Shown in pieces: positions 24,086 to 31,716 of a stretch of 64,000 bases of DNA. Numbering within the stretch: the first letter of the stretch is position 1; each line of letters begins with the position of its first letter. Source of the stretch: Halogeometricum sp. S3BR5-2 (GTDB lineage Archaea; Halobacteriota; Halobacteria; Halobacteriales; Haloferacaceae). A program made the translations under genes and the position numbers. The notes beneath the pieces are model-generated. The model saw only the letters and a program-made list of their open reading frames with translations, ran no database searches and was not told the origin of the DNA. The stretch is from assembly GCF_031624635.1 (NCBI RefSeq), contig NZ_JAMQOQ010000001.1, forward strand, positions 1,168,947-1,232,946, in the 5' to 3' direction.

Positions 24086-25575
24086 TTATACAGAATCGAG
24101 GAGAATACCTGACCCTTTAGGGTCAGGATGAATCCGACAATTCCTACACAGTCCACCGTCGATGGCAAGGCTGGATATCCCACGCCAACCAACACTAATA
24201 ACAGAACAGCATCCATAACCAGTTATGAAGCCAGAAAATGGGTCGAACCATCCGAACCTTTGAGGCCACGATTACGAACCAGCAACAGGTTCGTGGCGAC
24301 CTCGACCAACTCGGATGGGCCGCCTCAAAACTCTGGAACGTCGGTCGCTACTACGCACAACAACAGTGGGACGAAACGGGCGAGATTCCCGATGACGGGA
24401 AACTCAAAGCCGAACTCAAAAGCCACAAACGCTACACGGACTTACATTCTCAATCCAGTCAGCGCGTTCTCGAAGAACTCGCTGAAGCGTTCAACGGCTG
24501 GTTCGGTAAGCGTCGGAACGGCGACAACCGCGCCCGACCGCCCGGCTACCGCAAAAACAGAGACTCCCACCCGCGTTCAACCGTGTCGTTCAAAGCGGCT
24601 GGCTTCAAGCACGACGCACAGTTCACCCGCGTTCGCCTCTCAAAAGGACGAAACCTCAAAGACCACCGTTCAGACTTCATCCTGTGCGAGTACGAGACTC
24701 GCCCGGATGTTGACCTGACTGAGTGGGACATTCAACAGGTTCGCACCGTCTACAAACGCGACGAGTGGCGACTCCAGTTCGTCTGTCGCATCACCATCAG
24801 CCCGGAACCACCGGGCGATGGGGTCGCTGGTGTTGACCTCGGGATTTGCAACTTCGCCACTGTCTCGTTCGGCGGGGAATCGGTGTTGTATCCCGGCGGC
24901 GCACTCAAAGAGGACGAATACTACTTCACGAAAAAGAAAGCCAAGTGCGACGATTCTTCGTCCCGTGAGGCGACTCGTCTTGACCGGACGCGAACTGGTC
25001 GCCGGACGTACTTCTTGCACGCACTCTCGAAAGCAATCGTAGAGGAGTGCGTCGAACGAGGAGTCGGAACGCTTGTCGTTGGCGACCTCGGTGGCATCCG
25101 AGAAGACGACGGGAACAGCGAACCTCGGAATTGGGGCGACCACGGCAATCTCGACTTGCACGGGTGGCCGTTCGACCGATTCACGACGCTACTCGACTAC
25201 AAGGCGGAAGCCGAAGGCATCGACGTTGAGTTGGTGTCCGAACGCGATACGTCGAAGTCGTGTTCGGCGTGCGGCCACACAGATGACAACCAGCGAGTTG
25301 AACGTGGCCTGTACGTGTGTGAGACGTGCGATACGGTTGCGAACGCGGACGTGAACGGTGCGGAGAATATTCGGCAAAAGGTACTCCCGAGTCTCGCCAC
25401 GGATGGCGGTGATAGGGATAACGGCTGGTTGGCACAGCCAGCGGTTCACCTGTTCGACAGTAGTGAGGGTGTTTTCGCCCCACGAGAACAGGTTGTTATC
25501 CGCGAACCTTAATATCCCAACTCAGCGGTGCGGTACCGTGGGATTGCCGCGTCTTCAGGTGCGGGAGGATGTCAA
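24086..25575 (+). mobile_element. TnpB-only IS605-group element A (complete)
   Basis: Boundaries come from comparing it with element B at 26.2 kb; shared sequence begins near TTTATA at 24085-24090 and ends with GGGAGGATGTCAA at 25575. It contains a perfect left-end hairpin CCTGACCC-TTTA-GGGTCAGG (24108-24127), one tnpB gene and a right-end hairpin. No tnpA (Y1 transposase) is present, so movement would need a TnpA in trans. Confidence 0.8.
24238..25512 (+). CDS. tnpB: TnpB RNA-guided nuclease, element A
   Basis: 424 residues. RuvC I Asp200 in GVDLGICN, the RuvC II region VVGDLGGIRED, the zinc finger CSACG...CETC (about 343-366) and RuvC III Asp371 in NADVNGAEN are all present. The N-terminal WED/REC part has the typical LGWAASKLWNVGRYY and SSQRVLEELAEAFNGW blocks. 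It should bind an omega-RNA made from the 3' end of its own gene and the right end, and cut DNA matching the flanking guide. The glutamate of RuvC II is displaced in this clade (GIRED rather than E-D-L), so nuclease activity needs testing. Confidence 0.9.
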   Translation: MGRTIRTFEATITNQQQVRGDLDQLGWAASKLWNVGRYYAQQQWDETGEIPDDGKLKAELKSHKRYTDLHSQSSQRVLEELAEAFNGWFGKRRNGDNRARPPGYRKNRDSHPRSTVSFKAAGFKHDAQFTRVRLSKGRNLKDHRSDFILCEYETRPDVDLTEWDIQQVRTVYKRDEWRLQFVCRITISPEPPGDGVAGVDLGICNFATVSFGGESVLYPGGALKEDEYYFTKKKAKCDDSSSREATRLDRTRTGRRTYFLHALSKAIVEECVERGVGTLVVGDLGGIREDDGNSEPRNWGDHGNLDLHGWPFDRFTTLLDYKAEAEGIDVELVSERDTSKSCSACGHTDDNQRVERGLYVCETCDTVANADVNGAENIRQKVLPSLATDGGDRDNGWLAQPAVHLFDSSEGVFAPREQVVIREP

Positions 25576-25595
25576 CATCCGTCGTTGGTCGAGCG
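25513..25595 (+). ncRNA. Right end and omega-RNA 3' scaffold of element A with guide
   Basis: Directly after the tnpB stop: a TAATATCCCAA block, a GGTGCGGTACCGTGGGATT stretch, a hairpin with loop TCTTCAGG, then GGGAGGATGTCAA at the element boundary (25575). Compared with element B the stem has two changes: one end pair is lost and one becomes G-U. The guide would begin at 25576 (CATCCGTCGTTGG...). The RNA's 5' limit lies inside tnpB and cannot be placed. Confidence 0.6.
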
Positions 25596-25655
25596 GGGGC
25601 CACTGAGAGGCAGATACCGCGTTCGGTTCCGGCCGAGTCCGAGTTAGAATCAGAG

Positions 25656-25979
25656 TTAGACCCACCCGTCGGGGAGGCCGTCCCGGTTGTCGTGGAGGAG
25701 TCGGAGCACCGGCCGAATCTCCTCGAAGTCGTCCCCGATGCCGACCCGACCCGCGTCCGGGTCCCACCGAACGTAGCCGGCCTGCTCCAACAGCGGGAGG
25801 TGGTTGTGGTACAGGGCCGTTTCCAACGTCGCCTCGTCCCGGTCACCCTCGTGAACGTCCTCGGGAACGCTCAGCGTATCGTCCGCGTTCGGGAGTTCCG
25901 AGAGCGCGACCAGCACGCGCCGACGGGTTCGGTCGCCGAGGGCTCTGAAGACGGACTGCCAGATATCGTCGTCCTCCAT
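25656..25979 (-). CDS. Winged-helix DNA-binding protein (DUF7344-like)
   Basis: 107 residues from ATG 25979; a TTG three codons upstream is an alternative. Sequence runs VFRALGDRTRRRVLVALSEL, then LETALYHNHLPLLEQAGYVRWD, an ArsR/DUF7344-like winged-helix module of the kind common in haloarchaea. Sensor and target are unknown. The gene lies in a ~580-bp segment caught between two directly repeated TnpB elements. Confidence 0.75.
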   Translation of the reverse strand: MEDDDIWQSVFRALGDRTRRRVLVALSELPNADDTLSVPEDVHEGDRDEATLETALYHNHLPLLEQAGYVRWDPDAGRVGIGDDFEEIRPVLRLLHDNRDGLPDGWV

Positions 25980-26155
25980 GTCAATCAACTGAATGCACGA
26001 TGGGGAGAGAGCGGTATGAGTATTGTCTCATATAAGAGAGTTTAACGGCCCCTTACGTGAACGCCGCGGCGTCTAGCGACGGCCTGTGTCGGGCGGCGGC
26101 GGGCGCCGCTGGTCCGTCTCGCGGCCGCACGCGGCCGGGTTACATGTAAACCACC
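25980..26155. other. Promoter region of the winged-helix gene and flank of element B
   Basis: AT-rich patch TCTCATATAAGAGAG near 26028-26042 contains a short inverted repeat (CTCATAT/ATAAGAG) and a TATA-like core on the minus strand, about 55 bp upstream of the ATG at 25979. Nothing else recognisable. Confidence 0.35.
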
Positions 26156-27694
26156 CGTTATAGAGAGCAAGGAGAATACCTGGCCCTTTAGGGTCAGGAT
26201 GAATCCGACAACCCCTCCGCCATCCACCGCACAAACGCCCGACAGGATATTCCTTGCCTATATCCCAATCTTCACAACACAATATCCCATAACCAGTTAT
26301 GGAAGCGTTCCACGATGCACATCCACCGTACATACCGAGCGAAAATTCTCAACCACTCACAGGTAGAGGAGATGCTCGACCACCACGGATGGAGTGCCTC
26401 GAAGCTGTGGAACGTAGCGAACTACCACTCTCGACAAGAGTGGGACGACACGGGCGAGATTCCCGACGACTCGGACTTGAAAAGCGAGTTGAAGACTCAT
26501 CCAAAATACAAGGGACTACACAGTCAGTCCAGTCAGCGCGTTCTGGAGGAACTCGCTGAAGCCTTCAACTCGTGGTACGGCAAACGCAAGTCTGACGACA
26601 GAGCGAACCCGCCCGGTTACCGCAAGAAAAACTACTACGACGACCAAGGCCGTCGCGTCCACGAAGAACACCCGCGTAGCACGGTGACGTGGAAACAGAA
26701 AGGCATCCGTCACGACACCGAAAACGGTCGAGTGCGACTCTCGAAGGGTGCGAACCACAAGGAACACCCACGAGCGTGGGAGTACATCCTCGTCGAATAC
26801 GAGACGCGTCCCGGCGTCACCGTCGAAAACCTACAACAAGTTCGCGCCGTCTACGACAACGCGAAGGGGCGATGGAAACTGCACTTAGTGTGTAAGCACG
26901 ACGTGGAGACTCCCACCGCACCCGGCAACGCGTCAGCGGGTGTTGACCTCGGTATTTGTAATTTCGCGGCAGTGGCGTACAGCACCGAACAATCCGACCT
27001 GTACCCCGGCAACCGCCTGAAACAGGACGGGTACTACTTCCCGAAAGAAATCGCTAAGTGCGACGATTCGGGTGGTGAACGGGCCACTCGTCTTCACAAG
27101 AAGTGGTCGGAGCGCCGAACCCACTTCTTCCACTCCTTAGCGAAGCACATCGTAGAACGGTGTGTCGAGCAGGAAGTTGGCCAAATCAACATCGGGAAAC
27201 TCGCTGGTGTCCGCGAGGACGAGAACAGGTCGTCGAAGAACTGGGGTAAGCACGGCAACCTCGACTTGCATGGATGGGCGTTCGACAGGTTCTCGAACAT
27301 CCTCGAATACAAGGCGAAGGTTGAGGGCATCGAAGTCGTAGAAGTGTCAGAGCGCGACACGAGCAAGACGTGTTGCGTCTGCGGTAGGAAAGACGAGAGT
27401 CAGCGTGTTGAGCGTGGCTTGTACGTGTGCGAGGAGCACGACGACGCGTTCAACGCTGACGTGAACGGGGCGGAGAACATCCGTCTCGACATCAATCAAA
27501 GTAACTCCGAGTCTTCGGCCAATTTGGACGAAGATAGGAGTACCGGCTGGTTGGCACAGCCCGCAGTCTACCTTCATGACCTCTCCCGAGGATTCCAACC
27601 TCGGGCAGAGGTGGTAGACTGCAAACCCTAATATCCCAATCCAGCGGTGCGGTGCCGTGGGATTCCCGCGTCTTCAGGCGCGGGAGGATGTCAA
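26156..27694 (+). mobile_element. TnpB-only IS605-group element B (complete)
   Basis: Same order as element A: left-end hairpin CCTGGCCC-TTTA-GGGTCAGG (26179-26198, one G-T imperfection), shared ATGAATCCGACAA after it, a conserved CATAACCAGTTATG before tnpB, and the right-end hairpin. The right end finishes GGGAGGATGTCAA at 27694. Boundaries inferred by alignment with A. No tnpA. Confidence 0.8.
26315..27631 (+). CDS. tnpB: TnpB RNA-guided nuclease, element B
   Basis: 438 residues, homologous to the element A protein along its length (for example DTGEIPDDSDLKSELKTHPK and HGNLDLHGWAFDRF). RuvC I Asp211 in GVDLGICN, the RuvC II region INIGKLAGVRED, the zinc finger CCVCG then CEEH (fourth ligand His instead of Cys), and RuvC III Asp382 in NADVNGAEN. 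The His substitution still allows zinc binding. The start may be this ATG (MHIHRTYRAK) since the conserved part begins at once. Confidence 0.9.
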   Translation: MHIHRTYRAKILNHSQVEEMLDHHGWSASKLWNVANYHSRQEWDDTGEIPDDSDLKSELKTHPKYKGLHSQSSQRVLEELAEAFNSWYGKRKSDDRANPPGYRKKNYYDDQGRRVHEEHPRSTVTWKQKGIRHDTENGRVRLSKGANHKEHPRAWEYILVEYETRPGVTVENLQQVRAVYDNAKGRWKLHLVCKHDVETPTAPGNASAGVDLGICNFAAVAYSTEQSDLYPGNRLKQDGYYFPKEIAKCDDSGGERATRLHKKWSERRTHFFHSLAKHIVERCVEQEVGQINIGKLAGVREDENRSSKNWGKHGNLDLHGWAFDRFSNILEYKAKVEGIEVVEVSERDTSKTCCVCGRKDESQRVERGLYVCEEHDDAFNADVNGAENIRLDINQSNSESSANLDEDRSTGWLAQPAVYLHDLSRGFQPRAEVVDCKP

Positions 27695-27714
27695 TCGCGG
27701 ATGCGCACCGATAG
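27632..27714 (+). ncRNA. Right end and omega-RNA 3' scaffold of element B with guide
   Basis: TAATATCCCAA block, GCGGTGCCGTGGGATT, then a perfect hairpin CCCGCG-TCTTCAGG-CGCGGG (27664-27683) and AGGATGTCAA to the boundary at 27694. The guide would read from 27695 (TCGCGGATGCGCACC...). This hairpin is intact, unlike that of element A. Confidence 0.65.
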
Positions 27715-27978
27715 AGCGGGTACGAGCGACTCCGGGACAGACCCCGGTGGGGGGCCGAATCCGCCCTGCGACACATGAACCTCGCCGAGGAGTTCCCGAT
27801 GAAGCGGTACGAGCGGACGGGCGCCGCGCGGGCGGCGCCGGGACCACGTCGGAACGACGAGCGGACGCGAATCGGCGGGTGACGGCCCGTCGGGGGGCGC
27901 ACAGCCACCAGAGCCTTCACCGTCGACCGCCTTCGTACACCGAGCGAACGCGTTGAGTCGGCCGATACCCTCCGAACC
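27695..27978. other. Intergenic stretch downstream of element B
   Basis: A frame through 27725-27882 reads WGAESALRHMNLAEEFPMKRYERTG before a stop, and looks like the decayed tail of a coding sequence, but I recognise no family. The rest is the upstream region of the lipid kinase gene. Confidence 0.35.
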
Positions 27979-28941
27979 ATGACAGCCCACGAGACGACCG
28001 ACGGCGACCGAGAAGCGACCGCCCCGAGCGACGGCGAGTGGCGAATCATCCTCAACCCGGTCAGCGGGTCCGGCGACCACGCCGAGCGGGTGGAGTCGCT
28101 GGCGGCCGAGCGGGGGTACGCCGTCGAGCGGACGGAGGAACCCGGCGACGCCGTCGAGTTCGCCGAACGGGCCGGCCGAGAGGGCGCCGAGCGGGTGGCC
28201 GCCTGCGGGGGCGACGGGACGATACACAACGTCGTCGAGGGACTCGGCCGGGCGGACGCCCTCGACGACGTGACGTTCGGCGTCGTCCCCGGCGGCACCG
28301 GCAACGACTTCGCCACGAACGTCGGCATCAGGGACGTCGAGCACGCCTTCGAACTCCTCGAAAGCGGCGACCGACGGCGCATCGACCTCGGCGTCGCCGA
28401 CGGCGAACTGTTCACGAACTCCTGTATCGCCGGGCTGACCGCCCAGACGAGTTCCGAGACGAGTTCCGACATGAAAGAGCGGTTCGGGACGCTCGCCTAC
28501 GTCGCCAGCGGCTTCAAGACGGTCCGGGAGTTCGACCCGTTGCACGTCGAACTCGAAGTCGAACGCGACGTGGCGGCGCAGTCGACGACGTGGACGGGCG
28601 AGGCGCTCTGCATCCTCGTCGGCAACGCGCGCGGGTTCGCCCGCGGCGGCGGGCAGGCGAACGTCGAGGACGGCCTCTTCGAGGTGACTATCGTGAACGA
28701 CATGCCCACCTCGAAGATGCTGACCGAGGCGGCCGTCCAGCAGTTCATCGGCAGCGACACGGAGAACGTGACCCAACTGACCGGCGACGAACTCCACGTC
28801 ACCGGTCGGGAGGGCGAGGATATCGAGTTCAGCCTCGACGGCGAGATACGCGAACACCGCGACCTGTCGATGCACGTCCGCCCACGGGCGCTCAGCGTCG
28901 TCGTCGGTGACGCGTACGAACCGGAGCCCTCGGACGCCTGA
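27979..28941 (+). CDS. Diacylglycerol/lipid kinase family protein (YegS/DagK-like)
   Basis: 320 residues. The NPVSGSG opening at about 32-38, the catalytic GGDGT at about 76-80 followed by IHNVVEGLG, and FGVVPGGTGNDFATNVGI are the diagnostic motifs. The second domain is a beta sandwich ending in EFSLDGEIREH, also conserved. It phosphorylates a lipid hydroxyl (diacylglycerol, archaeol precursor or sphingoid analogue); the substrate in archaea is not settled. Single gene, convergent with the next. Confidence 0.9.
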   Translation: MTAHETTDGDREATAPSDGEWRIILNPVSGSGDHAERVESLAAERGYAVERTEEPGDAVEFAERAGREGAERVAACGGDGTIHNVVEGLGRADALDDVTFGVVPGGTGNDFATNVGIRDVEHAFELLESGDRRRIDLGVADGELFTNSCIAGLTAQTSSETSSDMKERFGTLAYVASGFKTVREFDPLHVELEVERDVAAQSTTWTGEALCILVGNARGFARGGGQANVEDGLFEVTIVNDMPTSKMLTEAAVQQFIGSDTENVTQLTGDELHVTGREGEDIEFSLDGEIREHRDLSMHVRPRALSVVVGDAYEPEPSDA

Positions 28942-28976
28942 ACGGACGGACGCGGTCCGGCGTCACCGACGGGGGG

Positions 28977-29717
28977 TCACTGCCGCGGGTCGAACCGCTG
29001 GCGCTCGCGTCGGAGGATGCGCTCCCAGAGCGTGAACAGGGTGCTGTCGAGGTCGTAGCGGCGGTTCACCTCGCGCACCCACACGTCGTCGGTGAACAGG
29101 AGATGCTGGAACCGGCGGACCGTCGGCGTCAGGTCCTCCATCGGCCGCGCGCCGACGTAGTAGGCCACCGTCTCGTCGCGCGTCCGCGAGATGAGTTCGG
29201 GCGGCACCGGCAGGCCGCACTCGCTGGCGACGTAGTCGAACCACTCCAAGTGGGTGATGGCGTCGGCGAAGGCGAAGCGGTCGGCGAACCCCGAGACGCG
29301 TTCGACCGCGGGCTTACCCTCGTAGAGCACGTCCTGCGGCCGGCTGAACCGCGGCACGGAGACGTGTTCGAGCGTGTCGGCGTACTTGCGGGCGATGTGC
29401 TTGAGCCGCCATCCCGCGAAGTACGTCGGCCCGGTCAGCGCGAGTTCGTACCACAGCGGCGTCCACTCCAGGAACGGCGCCCCGAACGCGGCGTCGGCCA
29501 ACAGGTCGGCCACGATAGTCTGTGACACCTCCGCGGCCACGTCGTAGCCGGTCCGGTTCTCCCGCATCGCCGTCTCCGCCTCGTCGACGAGGGCGGGGAA
29601 GTCGCCGGTCGGAAAACCCATGCCCTCGGCGACTCGAACGACGTAGTCTGCGCCGGGTCGGTACCAGTCGGCGAAGTCGGCGGGGGTCCGCAACGGAACG
29701 AGTGGGAGCACCGTCAC
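28977..29717 (-). CDS. Conserved haloarchaeal protein of unknown function
   Basis: 246 residues from a GTG start. Soluble, rich in aromatic residues (WTPLWYELALTGPTYFAGWRLKHIARKY, ITHLEWFDYVASECG), no signal or membrane helix, no catalytic motif I can name. It is the last gene of a three-gene minus-strand run behind the MinD-like ATPase (45 bp gap), so a link to that ATPase is possible. Confidence 0.7.
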   Translation of the reverse strand: MTVLPLVPLRTPADFADWYRPGADYVVRVAEGMGFPTGDFPALVDEAETAMRENRTGYDVAAEVSQTIVADLLADAAFGAPFLEWTPLWYELALTGPTYFAGWRLKHIARKYADTLEHVSVPRFSRPQDVLYEGKPAVERVSGFADRFAFADAITHLEWFDYVASECGLPVPPELISRTRDETVAYYVGARPMEDLTPTVRRFQHLLFTDDVWVREVNRRYDLDSTLFTLWERILRRERQRFDPRQ

Positions 29718-29762
29718 ACGATTTCTTGCGGCCGAGACGGTATATACGGTCCGACCGACGCG

Positions 29763-30332
29763 TCACTCCTCCAACTGTTCGGACAGTCCCCACTCGGCGG
29801 CCCGGGACTCCGCCTCCCGCCGCGCCTCCGCGCGAATCTCCTCGATGCGGTCGGCGTCGGCGAGGAACGCCTCGACGGAACTCCGTTCGTCCGCCCGGCG
29901 GTCCGCCGGCGCCGCCGCGCGCGTCCGTTCGACCAGTTCCGGGTCGGCCGCGAGTCGGTCCGCGGGCCGCGCGGGCGGGACGCGACACGTCTCGTCGCGG
30001 TGGAGACGTTCGACGGCCGCGGCCGGGAGTCCGTACAGTTCGACGCGGAACGGACCCGCCGCGTCGAGGGCGGCGAGGGCGTCCGGCCCGCCGCGGTCGG
30101 TCCCCGCGTCGTACGCGAGGACGGGCACCCCGTCCTCGAAGGTGAGCACGGCGGCGTCGCCGCCGCCGCCGAGCAGCGAGTCCTGCGGTTCGAAGACGGC
30201 GTAGCCGGTGAGTTCGCGGTCCAAGACGGCCGCGAGCGTCGCCCCCGCGTCGCTGACGACGCGAGAGCGGAGCAGTTCGCCCTCGGGAATCCGCAGCGAC
30301 GCCCCGGTGAACGCGGTCACGGGGACTGTCAC
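29763..30332 (-). CDS. Conserved haloarchaeal protein coupled to the MinD-like ATPase
   Basis: 189 residues from GTG 30332, which overlaps the ATPase stop by 4 bp (GTGA), a sign of translational coupling. The N-terminal ~120 residues look like a mixed alpha/beta domain (VLTFEDGVPVLAYD, GPFRVELYGLPAAAVERL). The C-terminus is a charged helix (DADRIEEIRAEARREAESRAAEWGL) that could be a coiled coil. No family recognised; likely partner of the ATPase. Confidence 0.7.
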   Translation of the reverse strand: MTVPVTAFTGASLRIPEGELLRSRVVSDAGATLAAVLDRELTGYAVFEPQDSLLGGGGDAAVLTFEDGVPVLAYDAGTDRGGPDALAALDAAGPFRVELYGLPAAAVERLHRDETCRVPPARPADRLAADPELVERTRAAAPADRRADERSSVEAFLADADRIEEIRAEARREAESRAAEWGLSEQLEE

Positions 30333-31102
30333 ACCCGTTCGGGGAGGACGGCGCTCCGGAATCGGTCGGCCACGTCGCCGGCGTCGCCCTCGCGCACGTC
30401 CAGCGTCGCCGCCGCCTCGCGGAAAGCGTCGGCCGCGGGGGCCGTCGGCGCGTGCGCGAGCAGCGGTTCGCCCGCCCGCCGGGCCGCCCGGACGGCGTCG
30501 CTCTCGGGCACCGACGCCAGCGCCGACCCGCCGAAGTAGCGCGACGCCTGCTCGGCGATTCGTTCGACGTCCTCGTCGGGGCGGACGCGGTTGAACAGGA
30601 CGCCCGCCGTCTCCGTTCCGTACGAACGGGCGTACTCCTGCACCTTCAGCCCGTCCGACAGCGAGGGGACGGTCGGTTGCAGGACGACGACGACGCGGTC
30701 GGCGAGGACGACGGGGAGGACGGCGCTCTTCGACCCGAGCGCCGCCGGCGAGTCGAGGAGGAGCACGTCGGTGCCGGCGGCCAGTTCGGCGACCACCTCG
30801 CGGAGGCGGCCGGGGTCGGCCGCCTCGAACGCGGCGAGACTCGTCCCGCAGGGGACGACGGACATCCCGAAGCGGTCGTAGACGGCGTCGTCGACGCTCG
30901 CCTCCCGCCCCTCGACCAACAGGTCGTGGAGGGTCACGTCGGCGTCGTCGAGGCCGGTGTGAAACAGCAGGTTCGCCATCCCCGTGTCGGCGTCGACCAC
31001 GGTCACGTCGTACCGCTCGGCCAGCGCCATCCCGAGTGCGAGCGTGCTCGTCGTCTTCCCCGTCCCGCCCTTCCCGCTGGCGACGGCGAACGCTTCGACC
31101 AT
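30329..31102 (-). CDS. MinD/ParA-family ATPase
   Basis: 257 residues. Deviant Walker A GKGGTGKTT (10-18) with the signature lysine, switch I VVDADTGMANL, and Walker B-like VLLLDSPAAL are the MinD/ParA hallmarks. There is no clear C-terminal amphipathic membrane helix of the bacterial MinD kind. Haloarchaea carry several MinD paralogues that position envelope structures; the cargo here is unknown. First gene of a three-gene operon with two uncharacterised proteins. Confidence 0.88.
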   Translation of the reverse strand: MVEAFAVASGKGGTGKTTSTLALGMALAERYDVTVVDADTGMANLLFHTGLDDADVTLHDLLVEGREASVDDAVYDRFGMSVVPCGTSLAAFEAADPGRLREVVAELAAGTDVLLLDSPAALGSKSAVLPVVLADRVVVVLQPTVPSLSDGLKVQEYARSYGTETAGVLFNRVRPDEDVERIAEQASRYFGGSALASVPESDAVRAARRAGEPLLAHAPTAPAADAFREAAATLDVREGDAGDVADRFRSAVLPERV

Positions 31103-31261
31103 ATCCGCGTCTCGGGTCCGCCGGACTAAAGTGTTCGCATTTGAAGAATGTTTTTCAGTAAGACATGTAAGTCGTCGGCGCCGTGCGAGTCGCCGCCTCC
31201 CCCATCGACGCGCCGTCCGGTCGCCCGAACGCCTTTGGTCCCGAGCGTTCTAGCTCTCGAC

Positions 31262-31489
31262 ATGGCAACCGATACCCAGGGCGAGGACGACGAACCCGTT
31301 CGCATCCCCATCGAAGACGACCCGGTCGAAGAGGAGCACGAAAGCGAGGGCGAGGACGCAGAGGACGCCGCGGGCGGCGGTCGACGCGTCGCGCTCACCA
31401 TGCTCCTCCTCGCCGTCGTGGCCGCAGCGGTCATCTACTTCGTCGTCGCCGGCGGGGACGACGACGAGGAGATGGAGCCGCCGTTCTGA
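31262..31489 (+). CDS. Small acidic single-span membrane protein
   Basis: 75 residues from ATG 31262. Residues 1-40 are strongly acidic, one helix follows (RVALTMLLLAVVAAAVIYFVVAGG, about 41-64), and the tail is acidic again (DDDEEMEPPF). A tail-anchored or type II arrangement is likely. No family recognised. Upstream in-frame codons from 31148 overlap the divergent promoter and are not used. Confidence 0.65.
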   Translation: MATDTQGEDDEPVRIPIEDDPVEEEHESEGEDAEDAAGGGRRVALTMLLLAVVAAAVIYFVVAGGDDDEEMEPPF

Positions 31490-31513
31490 CCGGCGCGAGG
31501 GAGAACGGAGCGC

Positions 31514-31519
31514 TTTTTT
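31514..31519 (+). terminator. Oligo-T terminator candidate
   Basis: A T6 run flanked by GC-rich sequence, 25 bp after the stop of the 75-residue membrane protein. Archaeal RNA polymerase terminates at such T runs without a hairpin. Confidence 0.4.
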
Positions 31520-31716
31520 CGCCGACCGGTCGTCCGACGAGGAGCGCGGTTACCGCGGGGACGAGACAGCCGTCGTCGCCGGGAATCGAAGGGAATCGAG
31601 CGGCGGCCGAGCGCCTCGGTCGGTGGCTGTCGGGGGACCGAACGCGCGGCCGTCGGCCCCGACACGTCAGCGACGGGCAACAAGCCTTTCCTATCGGCCA
31701 GCAGTACTTTCGTTCC

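Noticed and set aside
24109..27683. CRISPR-like hairpins at 24.1, 25.5, 26.2 and 27.7 kb
   Set aside because: They are the left and right ends of two IS605-group elements, not arrays; spacing is set by the tnpB genes.
31183..31716. N-terminal extension of the NuoF-like protein to 31183
   Set aside because: It would overlap the small membrane protein in another frame and lacks family similarity; ATG 31717 fits.
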